Shown piece by piece: positions 17,072 to 26,086 of a DNA stretch of 64,000 nucleotides (positions are counted from its first letter, which is position 1; the number at the start of each line of letters is the position of its first letter). A program made the position numbers and the translations under genes. The stretch is from JBCCTX01 sp965263105 (GTDB lineage: Bacteria > Bacteroidota > Bacteroidia > J057): the NCBI GenBank assembly GCA_965263105.1, contig CBDHGL010000003.1, positions 1 through 64,000 of the forward strand, in the 5' to 3' direction. Below the pieces are notes generated by a model. It worked only from the letters and a program-made list of their open reading frames with translations. It made no database searches and was not told the DNA's origin.

Positions 17072-17087
17072 TTAGTCTGCTTAGCTA

Positions 17088-18149
17088 TCAAAATTGCACA
17101 TCATAAATGACGGGAAACTGATCGGGTATTTCTTCATTTGCCTCTCCCAGATTTTGCCTAAGATCAATTTCTATTCCCCTGGCTATTGTAGAAATAGGAA
17201 CATCATTTCCCGATCCTTCAAAGGGATTCTCTCCCGTTCGCCCAATCCGCTCCATGGTATGAAAGATCCAGGCGACGATCACGTAAAAGGGGATGGACAG
17301 CCAAACGAAAAGGCTACCGATTAACGGAAAAGTATCTACCATGTTTTGGCCTATTTCGGCAAACTGAGGTACGATCGCCAGGGGAAGCAAGAGGACAAAT
17401 ATCCACATGAAATAGTGGTTCAAAGAGGCAAAGTGTCGGGGGTAGGGAAAATTTTTGATCCGCTCAGACTTTCCTTGGAGGGTGAAGAGCTCCTCTAGCA
17501 CCCCTTCCAATTGAAGGAAGGCAAACTCCCAAATCACCCCGCCCTGTTTCAATTTGTGTAAGTGGTGAGATTGAAGATACAAAAGGGCTGTCTGTTTATT
17601 ATTCTTACTCATTACGTAGGCCATATCTTCCTCTGATAGATAAGGCTTCATATCCACGTCAACGCTTGAGTCTCTCTCTGGAGGATGGGCGATGGCCTGC
17701 CACTCTTGGTTAGTTTTTTCTTGTCCGATGGTTTCCCAGGGTTTGGCGGTACGCATAGAGTGACGCAAAGCCGTCATCCAGGCTATGTGACGGTAGGTAA
17801 GGGTTTTGATTTCATGTTGTAATTCCTCTGGGGAAAGCTTTACATGTGCATGGTCATTATTTACCATATCCTGAACAAACATGCCAAAGGTTCGAGATGT
17901 GTTGACAATGCCTCCCCAAATTTTACGTGCCTCCCAAATCCTGCCATACGCTGAGTTGTTTTGAAAACCGATGACAAAGGCTACAGCCGTGCCAATTAAG
18001 GCAAGCGGGGTCCAGGGGACTTTCAACCAACCCAAATCCAGAAAATAATACAATGCAGCAACTGCTGTGACAAGAAGAAGAAAAAAGAGGGTCTCGAAGC
18101 GAGTCCACTTGGCCATATCTTTGGCTTTATAAACTTTCCTGGTGTACAT
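17088..18149 (-). CDS. Bestrophin family ion channel
   Basis: The 353-residue protein matches the bestrophin/UPF0187 family: an N-terminal helix, then LALIGTAVAFVIGFQNNSAYGRIWEARKIWGGIVN with the conserved pore-neck and NxAYxRxWEAR segment, then TYRHIAWMTALRH, and a late FHTMERIGRTGENPFEG, the family's C-terminal signature. Bacterial members form pentameric channels, cation- or anion-selective depending on pore residues. It is an inner-membrane protein. The gene stands alone, with no partner visible. Confidence 0.92.
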   Translation of the reverse strand: MYTRKVYKAKDMAKWTRFETLFFLLLVTAVAALYYFLDLGWLKVPWTPLALIGTAVAFVIGFQNNSAYGRIWEARKIWGGIVNTSRTFGMFVQDMVNNDHAHVKLSPEELQHEIKTLTYRHIAWMTALRHSMRTAKPWETIGQEKTNQEWQAIAHPPERDSSVDVDMKPYLSEEDMAYVMSKNNKQTALLYLQSHHLHKLKQGGVIWEFAFLQLEGVLEELFTLQGKSERIKNFPYPRHFASLNHYFMWIFVLLLPLAIVPQFAEIGQNMVDTFPLIGSLFVWLSIPFYVIVAWIFHTMERIGRTGENPFEGSGNDVPISTIARGIEIDLRQNLGEANEEIPDQFPVIYDVQF

Positions 18150-18212
18150 GTTTTTTATTTAAAGTTAAGGGATTTTATGATAATTACTTTTCAATAACCC
18201 CCTTGTTTATTC

Positions 18213-18704
18213 TTATAGGTTAAGCAGTTGTAAATGCCACTTAAAGAACCATGGAATCACTTTATAACAGCAAATCGCAAATACATAACTAGCAATCATC
18301 ACAAAAGAGAATAGGATTTTCTCTGGGAATTTCTCGAATGCATAGGATCTTTTGATCATCTTATTTCCAACTCCAAAAGGGAATCTCAAGAATATAAAGT
18401 ACACGAAAACATAAACAATCCATTTAAGAATGGAGTGTTGGGTAATATCTGAAGCTATCTTGCCTATAGTTATACCTAGATAGGACCATACAGTGATTCC
18501 AATAAGCAGAAAAATTACAGAACCTAAATAATTAACGAAGGTAGTTTCAGAAGCAGTTACAAGGTCTTCTTCCTTTTCCCCTTCCTCATTTAATTCTTCT
18601 TGGCTCATTATTCCTAACTTTTTGAAGATCGAACTCCAAAAATAGATTGCCACACCTATAAAAATTACCAGTAGGCCAAATCCTATGGTTAATAGAGCTT
18701 CCAT
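18213..18704 (-). CDS. Hypothetical membrane protein
   Basis: From the ATG at 18704 the protein has 163 residues: one N-terminal helix, a charged stretch (EELNEEGEKEEDLV), then three hydrophobic segments and a C-terminal FFKWHLQL. The predicted layout is four membrane helices with a cytoplasmic acidic loop. No family is recognised. It lies 32 bp after the start of the divergent-spaced TPR gene's stop on the same strand, with no clear operon partner. Confidence 0.55.
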   Translation of the reverse strand: MEALLTIGFGLLVIFIGVAIYFWSSIFKKLGIMSQEELNEEGEKEEDLVTASETTFVNYLGSVIFLLIGITVWSYLGITIGKIASDITQHSILKWIVYVFVYFIFLRFPFGVGNKMIKRSYAFEKFPEKILFSFVMIASYVFAICCYKVIPWFFKWHLQLLNL

Positions 18705-18736
18705 AAGCAATAATTTTTCTCAGATTTATTTTGACC

Positions 18737-20347
18737 TCAGTACCGTGAACTATAAATCCAATGATCAGCCCGTTGCCAGGCTTTTTGAAAGCGTTCATCT
18801 GCCGCAGAACTATCTTTTCCCTGGGCTTTCAAAGCTTCCCGTAGTCCATACAAGGACCAGCCATTGTGAGGGTGGTCTTCTAGTTCTTCTTGGTATGAGG
18901 CTTCTGCCCCGGCAAAGTCTTCCATCTCCATCTGAGCGGCGCCTAACCAGTGTCTGGCGGCAAAGGGAACAGGTTCGGGTTCGTCATAGGCCATCGAATC
19001 TTCTATCGCCACAGCCCGCTCAAAGGCTTTCATACCCTTTTCCCTTTCCTCATTTTCCCAATAAATTTCCCCTTCAAGGATTCCTCCCAATACGCCTAAG
19101 ATGTGCCTGGCAGGATGGAAGCGAAATTTGGCCTGAGAGGTATCTGCCGCTGTCAGCACCCGTTGAAGATAAGCCTTAGCAAAGTCTGGTTCTCCTACTT
19201 TGAGGTGGGCATAGCCCTTTGCAAAATCCCACATACCCCCAGATATTGTCCCTTCGGGCCTTTCTGTATGCTCCATGATTTCATCAAAGCGACCAAAACG
19301 AACGGCCGTAAGTACCTCGTACATTCCATTTTTGGTTGCCTTCGCATAGTCTTTGGCCGCTTGCATAGCAATGGCTCCCTGGCCATCATATGCAGCAGAG
19401 AAAAGTAACATGTGAAGGTTATGGCTAGGATAAATAGCAATTCCTTTTCCTTCTTTCGCTTTTTGGTCCGACTGCCAGGCCTGTAAGTTGGCTCGAACCG
19501 AGCCCCCCCAATTCCCAATCTCATTCCACGTATGCGAAGGCATGTGATTGATATGACTGGCACCGGGAATGGCTGAACCCAGGTAATCCGCACAAGAGGC
19601 TCCCAATTCTGGTTTTTGAGAAGATTCGGTAGCGTGTATGTACAAATGGCAGGCTCCCGGGTGCTGGATATCCTCGTCTAGCACCTTCTCTAAAATTTGA
19701 TGGAGCCGGACCACATCGGGGTCGGCGACATCTCGGGTTCCTCGACGGGGTTCTAGCAAAAATAAGGCTTCTGCATAGATCGTGGCCACTTCGTGATGAT
19801 CGGGAAACTGCTGATAGACCTTTTCCATTGCCTCGGCATAGGCGGTATCTTGTAAGGCCCGTGTTTCCGGATCATACTCCTTGATATAACGGATTTGGAT
19901 GGCTTCAATCAGCGCCTTCTCCAATTCATTTGCCTGTTTTTTAGCCAATTTTTTGGCCGTTTTGGCTGCCTCTAGGGCTAAAGGTGCTTTTGCTTTACTC
20001 ATGGGTTGGTTCAGGTAAGAACCTAAGGCCCAAGCCTCTCCCCAAAAGCACACAGCACACTGAGGATCGAGTTTTCGGGCTTCCCGGAAGGACCGAGCGG
20101 CCTCATTTACGGCAAAGGCATATTTCAATTGTACCCCTTGATCAAAGTACTGCTGGACCAGGGGATTCTCATGCTGGATATCCCAGTGGAGAGGTCCCAA
20201 GGCTTCGGGATACAAGGGAATAGAATCGTGAAAAGAATCCGGTAAGCCGTGGTCTCCATGTTGAGCAGAGGTGATACCTATTGATCCAAAGAGGAGAAAG
20301 GACACGACCCATCTATATAGAAGGCGAGTAAGGTAATGAGTAGACAT
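18737..20347 (-). CDS. Secreted tetratricopeptide repeat protein
   Basis: A signal peptide ends near residue 29 (GITSAQ). The 536-residue protein has TPR-like helical pairs at both ends: FAVNEAARSFREARKLDPQC near the N-terminus, and ARHWLGAAQMEMEDFAGAEA with WSLYGLREALKAQGK near the C-terminus. A conserved middle holds CHLYIHATESS, HINHMPSHTW and GIAIYPSHNLHM. This His-rich TPR architecture, with a CxxC (CAVC) early in the chain, is common in secreted proteins of unknown function across Bacteroidota and Proteobacteria. It is presumably periplasmic. Confidence 0.82.
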   Translation of the reverse strand: MSTHYLTRLLYRWVVSFLLFGSIGITSAQHGDHGLPDSFHDSIPLYPEALGPLHWDIQHENPLVQQYFDQGVQLKYAFAVNEAARSFREARKLDPQCAVCFWGEAWALGSYLNQPMSKAKAPLALEAAKTAKKLAKKQANELEKALIEAIQIRYIKEYDPETRALQDTAYAEAMEKVYQQFPDHHEVATIYAEALFLLEPRRGTRDVADPDVVRLHQILEKVLDEDIQHPGACHLYIHATESSQKPELGASCADYLGSAIPGASHINHMPSHTWNEIGNWGGSVRANLQAWQSDQKAKEGKGIAIYPSHNLHMLLFSAAYDGQGAIAMQAAKDYAKATKNGMYEVLTAVRFGRFDEIMEHTERPEGTISGGMWDFAKGYAHLKVGEPDFAKAYLQRVLTAADTSQAKFRFHPARHILGVLGGILEGEIYWENEEREKGMKAFERAVAIEDSMAYDEPEPVPFAARHWLGAAQMEMEDFAGAEASYQEELEDHPHNGWSLYGLREALKAQGKDSSAADERFQKAWQRADHWIYSSRY

Positions 20348-20417
20348 AATGATATAATAATTTCCGAATATATGAATCTATTGGGAAATTATAGGCTTTC
20401 TATCCGGTGATAAAAAT

Positions 20418-20813
20418 TTATTGTCGCACAAAAACAGAAGCACTATAGGTGTGATACTTTAGGGTGTTTTCAGAGAGTTTGGAAAATTCCCAAGTCACTG
20501 CCTGGCCGGCGGGATGCTGGTATACCGCCTTGTAGTAGGTGTCGCTGCTGGTTTCTTCAACGGTAATTTTATGAATGCCATAGTCGTAAAATTCCACCTG
20601 CTGTCTTTGATTGGTTTCGATTCCTTGCTGGATGATGAACATATTGTCTTCTGTAAAGCGAAATCCGTATTTGATGGGAGAATCTTTGAGCAACCAGGTC
20701 CCATGGGTCCATTTGGGGGGATTGATGGTAAATTCAGATGAACGATTGCTCCCAGAGAAACAGGCCGTGAGTAGGGGAAATAAATAGAGGAGTGCAATAG
20801 CTACAGATTTCAT
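20418..20813 (-). CDS. Small lipoprotein, hypothetical
   Basis: The 131-residue protein has a lipoprotein signal with lipobox LTAC and a small beta-rich domain (WTHGTWLLKDSPIKYGFRF, YGIHKITVEET, VTWEFSKLSENTLKYH). The beginning NPPKWTHGTW and the end resemble lipocalin-like small lipoproteins, but no specific family can be named. It lies between a pirin gene and the TPR gene on the same strand. Confidence 0.65.
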   Translation of the reverse strand: MKSVAIALLYLFPLLTACFSGSNRSSEFTINPPKWTHGTWLLKDSPIKYGFRFTEDNMFIIQQGIETNQRQQVEFYDYGIHKITVEETSSDTYYKAVYQHPAGQAVTWEFSKLSENTLKYHTYSASVFVRQ

Positions 20814-20846
20814 GACGATGGGCTTTTTACCCTAAGATAGGGAATT

Positions 20847-21722
20847 TCAAAATTCTGGAAAGGGGATGTAGGTATTATCTCCAGGAATTTGAGGAAATTT
20901 TCGATCCTTCCACTCCTGTTTGGCTTGCTGCAACTTGTCCTTATCACTTGACACAAAATTCCACAGAAGAAAAGGCTCATCTGCTAAAGGCTCTCCGCCA
21001 AAAAGAAGCAATTGGGTATCGTCTTCCAGGGAGATAGAACAGGTCTCATTCGTTTTGCTAATCAACATCTGCCCCGCCTCAACCTTTTCTCCTTGCTCCG
21101 TGATAGAACCTCTTACTATTACAAAGGCGACTTCTCCCTCTAAGTATCCCCCCAGCTCCAGGGTAGTAGCCGTTTCTGCATAGATATCTACCATAAATAG
21201 AGGAGAATAGCCTTGCAACGGAGCAGACCTACCAAAGGCATTGCCCGCTACCAGTTTGAGGACCAGAGAACCTTCTTCCCAAGTGGGAATTTCTGTCTTG
21301 GGATAGTAATCAAAGCGAGGTTCTATGTCTTCCTGGTCTTTGGGCAAGGCCACCCAAATTTGATAGCCATGCATGGAAAACTCTTCCTCCCCTCTTAAAT
21401 GAACGGGTGTTCGTTCGGTATGCGTACAGCCTTTTCCCGCCGTCATGAAGCCCACATCGCCTACTCCTATGACTTGTACATTGCCCATGCTGTCTTTGTG
21501 CTCCACCTCCCCTTCAAACAAATAGGTGAGGGTACTTAAGCCAATATGGGGATGTTGATCCACATCTGCATATTTACCCTTTCCCATGGTAACTGGGCCC
21601 ATATGGTCGATAAAGGTAAAAGGCCCCACTTGTCGTTTTTTACGAAACGGCAGTAGCCTTCCCACTATAAAGCCGCCTAAGTCGGCTTGTCGTTCGTCGA
21701 TCAGGAGTTTGTTATTTGCCAT
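20847..21722 (-). CDS. Pirin family protein
   Basis: The 291-residue protein carries the pirin bicupin pattern: GPFTFIDHMGPVTMGKG, then DQHPHIGLSTLTYLFEGEVEHKDS with the metal-binding His pair and Glu, then GVGDVGFMTAGKGCTHTERT with a further His. The second cupin is degenerate, as usual. Bacterial pirins have been reported as quercetinase-like dioxygenases or redox-linked regulators; which applies is open. It is cytosolic. The upstream 300-bp interval is shared with a divergent gene and contains no other feature I can support. Confidence 0.92.
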   Translation of the reverse strand: MANNKLLIDERQADLGGFIVGRLLPFRKKRQVGPFTFIDHMGPVTMGKGKYADVDQHPHIGLSTLTYLFEGEVEHKDSMGNVQVIGVGDVGFMTAGKGCTHTERTPVHLRGEEEFSMHGYQIWVALPKDQEDIEPRFDYYPKTEIPTWEEGSLVLKLVAGNAFGRSAPLQGYSPLFMVDIYAETATTLELGGYLEGEVAFVIVRGSITEQGEKVEAGQMLISKTNETCSISLEDDTQLLLFGGEPLADEPFLLWNFVSSDKDKLQQAKQEWKDRKFPQIPGDNTYIPFPEF

Positions 21723-22021
21723 CCTCTGTAGGGGTTCTATTAAATTAGGATAAGACTTTCTTTTCCCTTTTCAATATACGCAGGATGGATAAATAGTATC
21801 TCCATTTTTCAAAAAGTAGTAAGCCCAATCTCCCTTTAATTCCCCAATTGAAAGTAAGTGGACAAAGGGAAGGGGGTATTTTTTCATACCTACAATTTAC
21901 CGCTAATATTAGGCAATTTTAGGATTGGAAAACATTCTTTTACAGGGAAAAATAGGCTATCCTTCTACAATATGGGAGTTTTGCTAGAGGTACAAGGATT
22001 TTAACTTAACTGTAAAAAGAC

Positions 22022-22477
22022 ATGGAATACTTCAAAAAAACACTTGCTATCTTCTTATTTCTGGGAGCAGTCCTACAGACCCAAGCTCAACAATGCCAGC
22101 CGATTTTCCAACTAGCTTCGTATGAGGAACCTTTTTCTGAATATTCGGCGATCTTACTCGACGGAAGCCCCCTTTTTGATAAAAATAATCCCAATAGACC
22201 CCTACAGCTAAGTCCTGAAGCAACTGGAACCCTGTCTGTTTTTACCTTAAATTCATCTGTATATTGGCAAATACCCAAACAATCTATTGGGTTTAAACTC
22301 GCCATTAAGGATGCTAAAACGAATACCCTCTGGATGTATTCTGAGAAGACCCTGTATGAAGTAGACTTATCGGACTTATTGTTGAAGTGTGAAGAAGGAG
22401 ATAGGCTAATCTTTATGACAGTCGATCAGAAATACCGTCTGCCGCAGAACGAAGTTATGTTAGGGGATGGCTGCTAA
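22022..22477 (+). CDS. Hypothetical secreted protein
   Basis: The 151-residue product has a signal peptide (KKTLAIFLFLGAVLQTQAQQ) and a mature region without recognised domains, with three cysteines (CQPIF, LLKCEE, DGC at the end). It is likely a small beta-rich periplasmic or outer-membrane-associated protein. It is divergent from the pirin gene and followed by a scar region of gene remnants. Confidence 0.6.
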   Translation: MEYFKKTLAIFLFLGAVLQTQAQQCQPIFQLASYEEPFSEYSAILLDGSPLFDKNNPNRPLQLSPEATGTLSVFTLNSSVYWQIPKQSIGFKLAIKDAKTNTLWMYSEKTLYEVDLSDLLLKCEEGDRLIFMTVDQKYRLPQNEVMLGDGC

Positions 22478-22537
22478 TCGATAGCAATTAAGAAGGCAAA
22501 GTCATGGGAGGCATATCTTGAAAATCGACTACGGAGT

Positions 22538-22680
22538 TCATCCTTCGTAGTTGTGGTTTTCGGTGATTGTCAAATAGTATCCATCTGGATCTCGGAGTGA
22601 AAATTCTCTGTTGTGAGAATTGGGATTTACATGCAGTTCCTCTTCAATTTTGGCCCCCAATATTTCTGCATTGATGTGGA
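22538..22680 (-). pseudogene. VOC/glyoxalase protein, C-terminal remnant
   Basis: On the minus strand a frame ending in TGA at 22540-22538 reads HINAEILGAKIEEELHVNPN, then REFSLRDPDGYYLTITE and NHNYEG. FSLRDPDGYYL-x-I-x-E is the C-terminal beta-alpha-beta signature of vicinal oxygen chelate proteins, with the Glu as metal ligand. No N-terminal half exists upstream: beyond 22680 the sequence becomes part of a hydrolase remnant on the other strand. It is a fragment left by a deletion whose junction lies near 22670-22680. Confidence 0.7.
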
Positions 22681-22917
22681 CTTCCTTACTGGATACGGCT
22701 TCGGACCGTGGCTACCGTGTCGTGGCTTTCGACCAACGAGGCTATAGCCCCGGAAGTGATGCCTTTGCAGGTTCCCTATATAAAGGCTCCCTTTCAATCC
22801 ATTCGCCTAGATTGTGGGCATTCTTTGATGCAGGAAAAGACGGATAGTGTGGTTCAGGCCGTGCTGAAACATTGGAGCCCTAAGGTTGAGGAGTTGGCGG
22901 AAGAAAAAGCCGAGTAA
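22669..22917 (+). pseudogene. Alpha/beta hydrolase remnant: both ends kept, middle lost
   Basis: The frame from about 22669 reads WTSLLDTASDRGYRVVAFDQ then RGYSPG, the N-terminal strand-loop of epoxide-hydrolase-like alpha/beta hydrolases (the part after HGFPE). A second frame reads APFQSIRLDCGHSLMQEKTD then VVQAVLKHWSP to the stop at 22917, which is the C-terminal GHxxxxE-like end of the same family. The nucleophile elbow, cap and acid residue are absent, and the switch between frames is near 22756-22785. Roughly 180 residues seem deleted. Confidence 0.7.
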
Positions 22918-22937
22918 CCGTATCGCTAGTTCATGCG

Positions 22938-23342
22938 CTATCCCTGGCTTTCCATTGGCGTGCATAATTCTATGATGAACCCATTTATATCCCTTATATA
23001 GCCTACTTTCTGACCCCAGGGTTTTGGGGTTATTTCTTCCAAAAGGATAGCTCCATTGTCTAATGCGTTTTCCATTACTCTTTCTACCTCTGCAGAAGTA
23101 AATGCCAGTTCAATCCCAAAGGGCTTTTCTTCCAGGTTACTCTCCCTGAAGCCCTTTTTAAAATTTGACTTGCCCAACTCAAGGCTGGCGAAGGCAAGGG
23201 TTGTGGCTCCAGAGATGATTTCTCCATAGTCATTCTCCGGGCTTAGAAACTTTTGCTCAAATCCCAGAGCTTTCCTGTAAAACGCGATGGTTTGAGGAAC
23301 ATCCTTGACATACAGGATGGTGTAGGCATATTGAAGATCCAT
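22938..23342 (-). CDS. VOC family (glyoxalase-like) protein
   Basis: From the ATG at 23342 the protein has 134 residues (a TTG start 24 bases earlier is less likely). It shows one VOC unit of the paired beta-alpha-beta-beta-beta type: YTILYVKDVPQTIAFYRKAL at the start, LAFASLELGKSNFKK, FGIELAFTSAEVERVMENAL, and GQKVGYIRDINGFIIELCTP with the C-terminal Glu ligand. Possible roles are metal-dependent lyase, dioxygenase or antibiotic-binding protein. It is convergent with the hydrolase remnant and distinct in sequence from the VOC fragment at 22538. Confidence 0.87.
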   Translation of the reverse strand: MDLQYAYTILYVKDVPQTIAFYRKALGFEQKFLSPENDYGEIISGATTLAFASLELGKSNFKKGFRESNLEEKPFGIELAFTSAEVERVMENALDNGAILLEEITPKPWGQKVGYIRDINGFIIELCTPMESQG

Positions 23343-23409
23343 TGGATTTAATATTCTTTTAGCCAAATTTAGGGAATTGCCTAAGGCTCTACTTAGTAAA
23401 AAAGCGACA

Positions 23410-23617
23410 TCATCGAAAGGAACTGGGGAGATCTCCCGAAATTCGTTGGAACTCGTAATTCATATGGGCATGGTCAAAAAACCCCATTTCAAATGCGATA
23501 TCCAAAAGATTTCTCGGGAAGTATCTTGAAACTTTCACGTGTTTGATTATGTGAAAAGGTCCAGAAGCTATCTACTATTCCGAGAAGTCCTGCGGAAGGC
23601 CGAATCTCTTTGTACAT
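23410..23617 (-). pseudogene. AraC family regulator remnant: N- and C-terminal ends only
   Basis: An ATG at 23617 opens MYKEIRPSAGLLGIVDSFWT followed by FSHNQT, the start of AraC proteins with a DUF6597-type N-terminus. That frame closes after about 40 codons at IRI*. The overlapping frame continues as FPRNLLDIAFEMGFFDHAHM then NYEFQRISGDLPSSF to a stop at 23412-23410, which is the second HTH helix and end of an AraC domain. About 180 residues between the two parts are absent. This is the same both-ends-kept pattern as the hydrolase remnant 500 bp away. Confidence 0.72.
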
Positions 23618-23719
23618 AGATTTTAAAACATCCTGTGACGGATTGTAGAACTATTAAGGGTTTGATAAATCTAATTGCAAATATAAAGCTTGAAAAGCCC
23701 ATTTCTACGAATATTTGTT

Positions 23720-24763
23720 TTAAAGTCCCTTTGCTTGCAACCAATCCTCCATGGCGTTCAGATATCCCTCACATCTTACCCTAGGCAATTTATGGTCCTG
23801 GAATTCATAAAAGCCCCCCGTTTTACACGTAAACATATTATGATTGCAGTCGAGGAAGATCTTAATCGTCAGGTCTGAGTTTCTTCCCAGGGTATTTTCA
23901 TAGAGCAGCTTTGTTTTTGTCCAATCGACGTGCAGGTCTTTTTCCCCAAACAGAGCTAATACCGGACAAGTAATCTGAGACAATAGGGAGTCAAAATCCT
24001 GGATATAGATGGCCAGGCCAGATTCCGCATCCATTTTCTGATCGACAGAGCTTTTCTGATAGCGGTAGTAATTTTCTTCAGTCATTACTCCTCCCGTAAA
24101 CCGGAGGAAAAATGAATTTTGCCTGAGGTGGGTCGTAGCTTCTAGACATTCTTCATAGCTTCCCCCGCGATGACTTACTAGATTGCCGTTTTTCCATTCT
24201 TCTACCAGCAAGCTTATGCTATCTTCCGAATGCCCATTTATTCTCAGATTGTTCTCTAACAAATACCCAAAGTTTTCTTTGTCGTCCGTCCCACTGACCG
24301 ATATCCAGAATTTTATCCCATTGAATTGATTGATAACTAGTGGATTGATCCACCCTGCTCGGCTAATGCCCCATAAACCGATACTGTTTGAGCCAGGTAT
24401 ATCTTGTTCTTGTAAGGCTCGGATAGCAGCGATTACTTCCTGGGCACTACTTTGTACGGATTGATTATAATCAAATGTCCCCCCACTTTTCCCACAACCC
24501 ACTTTGTCCCACATGTAAACCGCATAGCCAGTTCTTACAAATAGCTCTCTCACATCGTAATGCCATTCTTGTTCTACGGCATTTGTTTGGCCTGATCCGT
24601 GAACGATGAGGACCAATCCTTTTGGAGGATGTTTTTCGGGGGTGTTGAGAATCCCATTCAGTTTGACTCCCTCACATTCAAATTCGAAAATTTCACTTTG
24701 GATTTGCGCGTTTACAGGTAGCCCAATTAATAATAGCCCTACTAAAGGTCCGAATATCTTCAT
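23720..24763 (-). CDS. Secreted alpha/beta hydrolase
   Basis: The 347-residue protein starts with a signal peptide (LVGLLLIGLPVNAQ). Motifs are LVLIVHGSGQTNAVEQ (oxyanion region), GLWGISRAGWINPLV (nucleophile elbow GISRAG, Ser catalytic), CPVLALFGEKDLHVDW (acid) and FLDCNHNMF (catalytic His). The arrangement fits periplasmic acyl-peptidase/esterase-like hydrolases related to S9/S15 serine hydrolases. The substrate is unknown. It is followed on the same strand by the VOC and AraC-remnant region and preceded by two further hydrolases. Confidence 0.85.
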   Translation of the reverse strand: MKIFGPLVGLLLIGLPVNAQIQSEIFEFECEGVKLNGILNTPEKHPPKGLVLIVHGSGQTNAVEQEWHYDVRELFVRTGYAVYMWDKVGCGKSGGTFDYNQSVQSSAQEVIAAIRALQEQDIPGSNSIGLWGISRAGWINPLVINQFNGIKFWISVSGTDDKENFGYLLENNLRINGHSEDSISLLVEEWKNGNLVSHRGGSYEECLEATTHLRQNSFFLRFTGGVMTEENYYRYQKSSVDQKMDAESGLAIYIQDFDSLLSQITCPVLALFGEKDLHVDWTKTKLLYENTLGRNSDLTIKIFLDCNHNMFTCKTGGFYEFQDHKLPRVRCEGYLNAMEDWLQAKGL

Positions 24764-24943
24764 AGTTTGGCAATTTGTCTCTTATTAGGAAGGGAGGTTA
24801 AATCCCACCTGTTAGGAGATACCAGTAAGGTGTTTAGGGTTGGAAGTCGAGCTTAATTTAAATGGCGAAACTCGATAACATACATGCTTCTGGCAGATCG
24901 ATTTATGGATTGAGATTAAACAGTCCTTCAAAAATCCCAATAA

Positions 24944-25972
24944 TCAGTATCCCAATACCTCTAATAGCCGAATGACTTCATTATTGATCATATCTGCATG
25001 CTCTTTTTGGGTGTAAATACTATTATGGTCAGCGTTAAGGATAAACACTTCTCCATCGCTAGAAAGCTCAGCAAACTCTTGCTGCATTTGCAAATTTATT
25101 CTTCCCCCCTCCTCTGGATCCATCCCTTTTTTTCGATAGAACTCTTTGCCCTTCTCACCCATGGGTTTTCCGCCTACAAATACCCGAATGGGCCTGGAAC
25201 CAAAATCATTTGCTTTACCTGCCCGTTTTAAATTTCGATGGTAGTATCTCATCTCTTTTGCAGCAGTTCTTGCTAGTTTTCCATCAAGGGTAAAGTCCGT
25301 AATGCGATTGTCGACCTCCTCAGGTAAGCCTTCCCCGGGTAAGATGCGTCCCCAGATGTGCTCATATAATCCCAGAATGCCCAAATCTGCTAGTACGCCA
25401 AGTGCGTTATAGGTCCCGATCATGAGTTTGATGGTAGTGGAATTTTCCTTAGGCAAATCTAGCCGTTCCACTCGCTCAGGATGGGTGCAATCTATAAAGA
25501 CCAAAGCTTCCACCTCATCGGGATATAGTTGAGTAAATACACGTATATAGGGTCCCCCCATAGAATGACCCGCCATAATATAGGGCGGGGCTTCCCCTGC
25601 CTTCTCGAGTAGAGTATGTAGCTCTCGGGCAACGGTTTCTGGGTCACGTGCTGTCTTACAGGCATCACTATATCCGATCCCCGCTCGGTCGTAGCGGACA
25701 ACGCGCATAGAATCTTTTAAGCCTTCACTCAGCCAATGAAAGTACGTTTCTGCTACCCCAGACCCTCCCTCAATTACGAGTGTAGGTTTATGGTTTTTTT
25801 CTCCGGAACTATTTATGTGTAGGTTAAAACCCCCTACATCCACCAGTTCCCCCATAGGTTCATGTTGCTTAGGGCCAAACAAACGGAAGGCTAAGCCGGC
25901 CAGTATGATCAGGATCAAGAAGGATGCGATCGATATTCCGATCCACTTCAACACGTTTAAGAATTTTTTCAT
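24944..25972 (-). CDS. Membrane-anchored alpha/beta hydrolase, tandem copy 1
   Basis: The 342-residue protein has an N-terminal membrane anchor (KWIGISIASFLILIILAGLA) and an alpha/beta hydrolase domain: LVIEGGSGVAETYFHWL, VVRYDRAGIGYSD, nucleophile elbow AGHSMGGPYIRVF, and the late FILNADHNSIYT with the catalytic His. The N-terminal block and the YDRAGIGYSD-to-elbow stretch are nearly the same as in the next gene upstream, so the two are a tandem duplication. Active-site residues are intact in both. Esterase or lipase activity at the membrane is likely; the substrate is unknown. Confidence 0.88.
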   Translation of the reverse strand: MKKFLNVLKWIGISIASFLILIILAGLAFRLFGPKQHEPMGELVDVGGFNLHINSSGEKNHKPTLVIEGGSGVAETYFHWLSEGLKDSMRVVRYDRAGIGYSDACKTARDPETVARELHTLLEKAGEAPPYIMAGHSMGGPYIRVFTQLYPDEVEALVFIDCTHPERVERLDLPKENSTTIKLMIGTYNALGVLADLGILGLYEHIWGRILPGEGLPEEVDNRITDFTLDGKLARTAAKEMRYYHRNLKRAGKANDFGSRPIRVFVGGKPMGEKGKEFYRKKGMDPEEGGRINLQMQQEFAELSSDGEVFILNADHNSIYTQKEHADMINNEVIRLLEVLGY

Positions 25973-26086
25973 CGTATTAATCTTGTAAGATGGAGTTTAA
26001 GTTTACCCCCTTGGTCCATGGGGTACTCCCTATGTATGGAGTAATTCTAAATTTTAAATCGATTGGGTCGATGCTTACCAAGGAGT

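Noticed and set aside
22620..22847. A single 75-residue gene on the plus strand
   Set aside because: Its N-terminal part is antisense to the VOC remnant and its C-terminal part is a frame-shifted reading of the hydrolase end; it is a composite of gene fragments.
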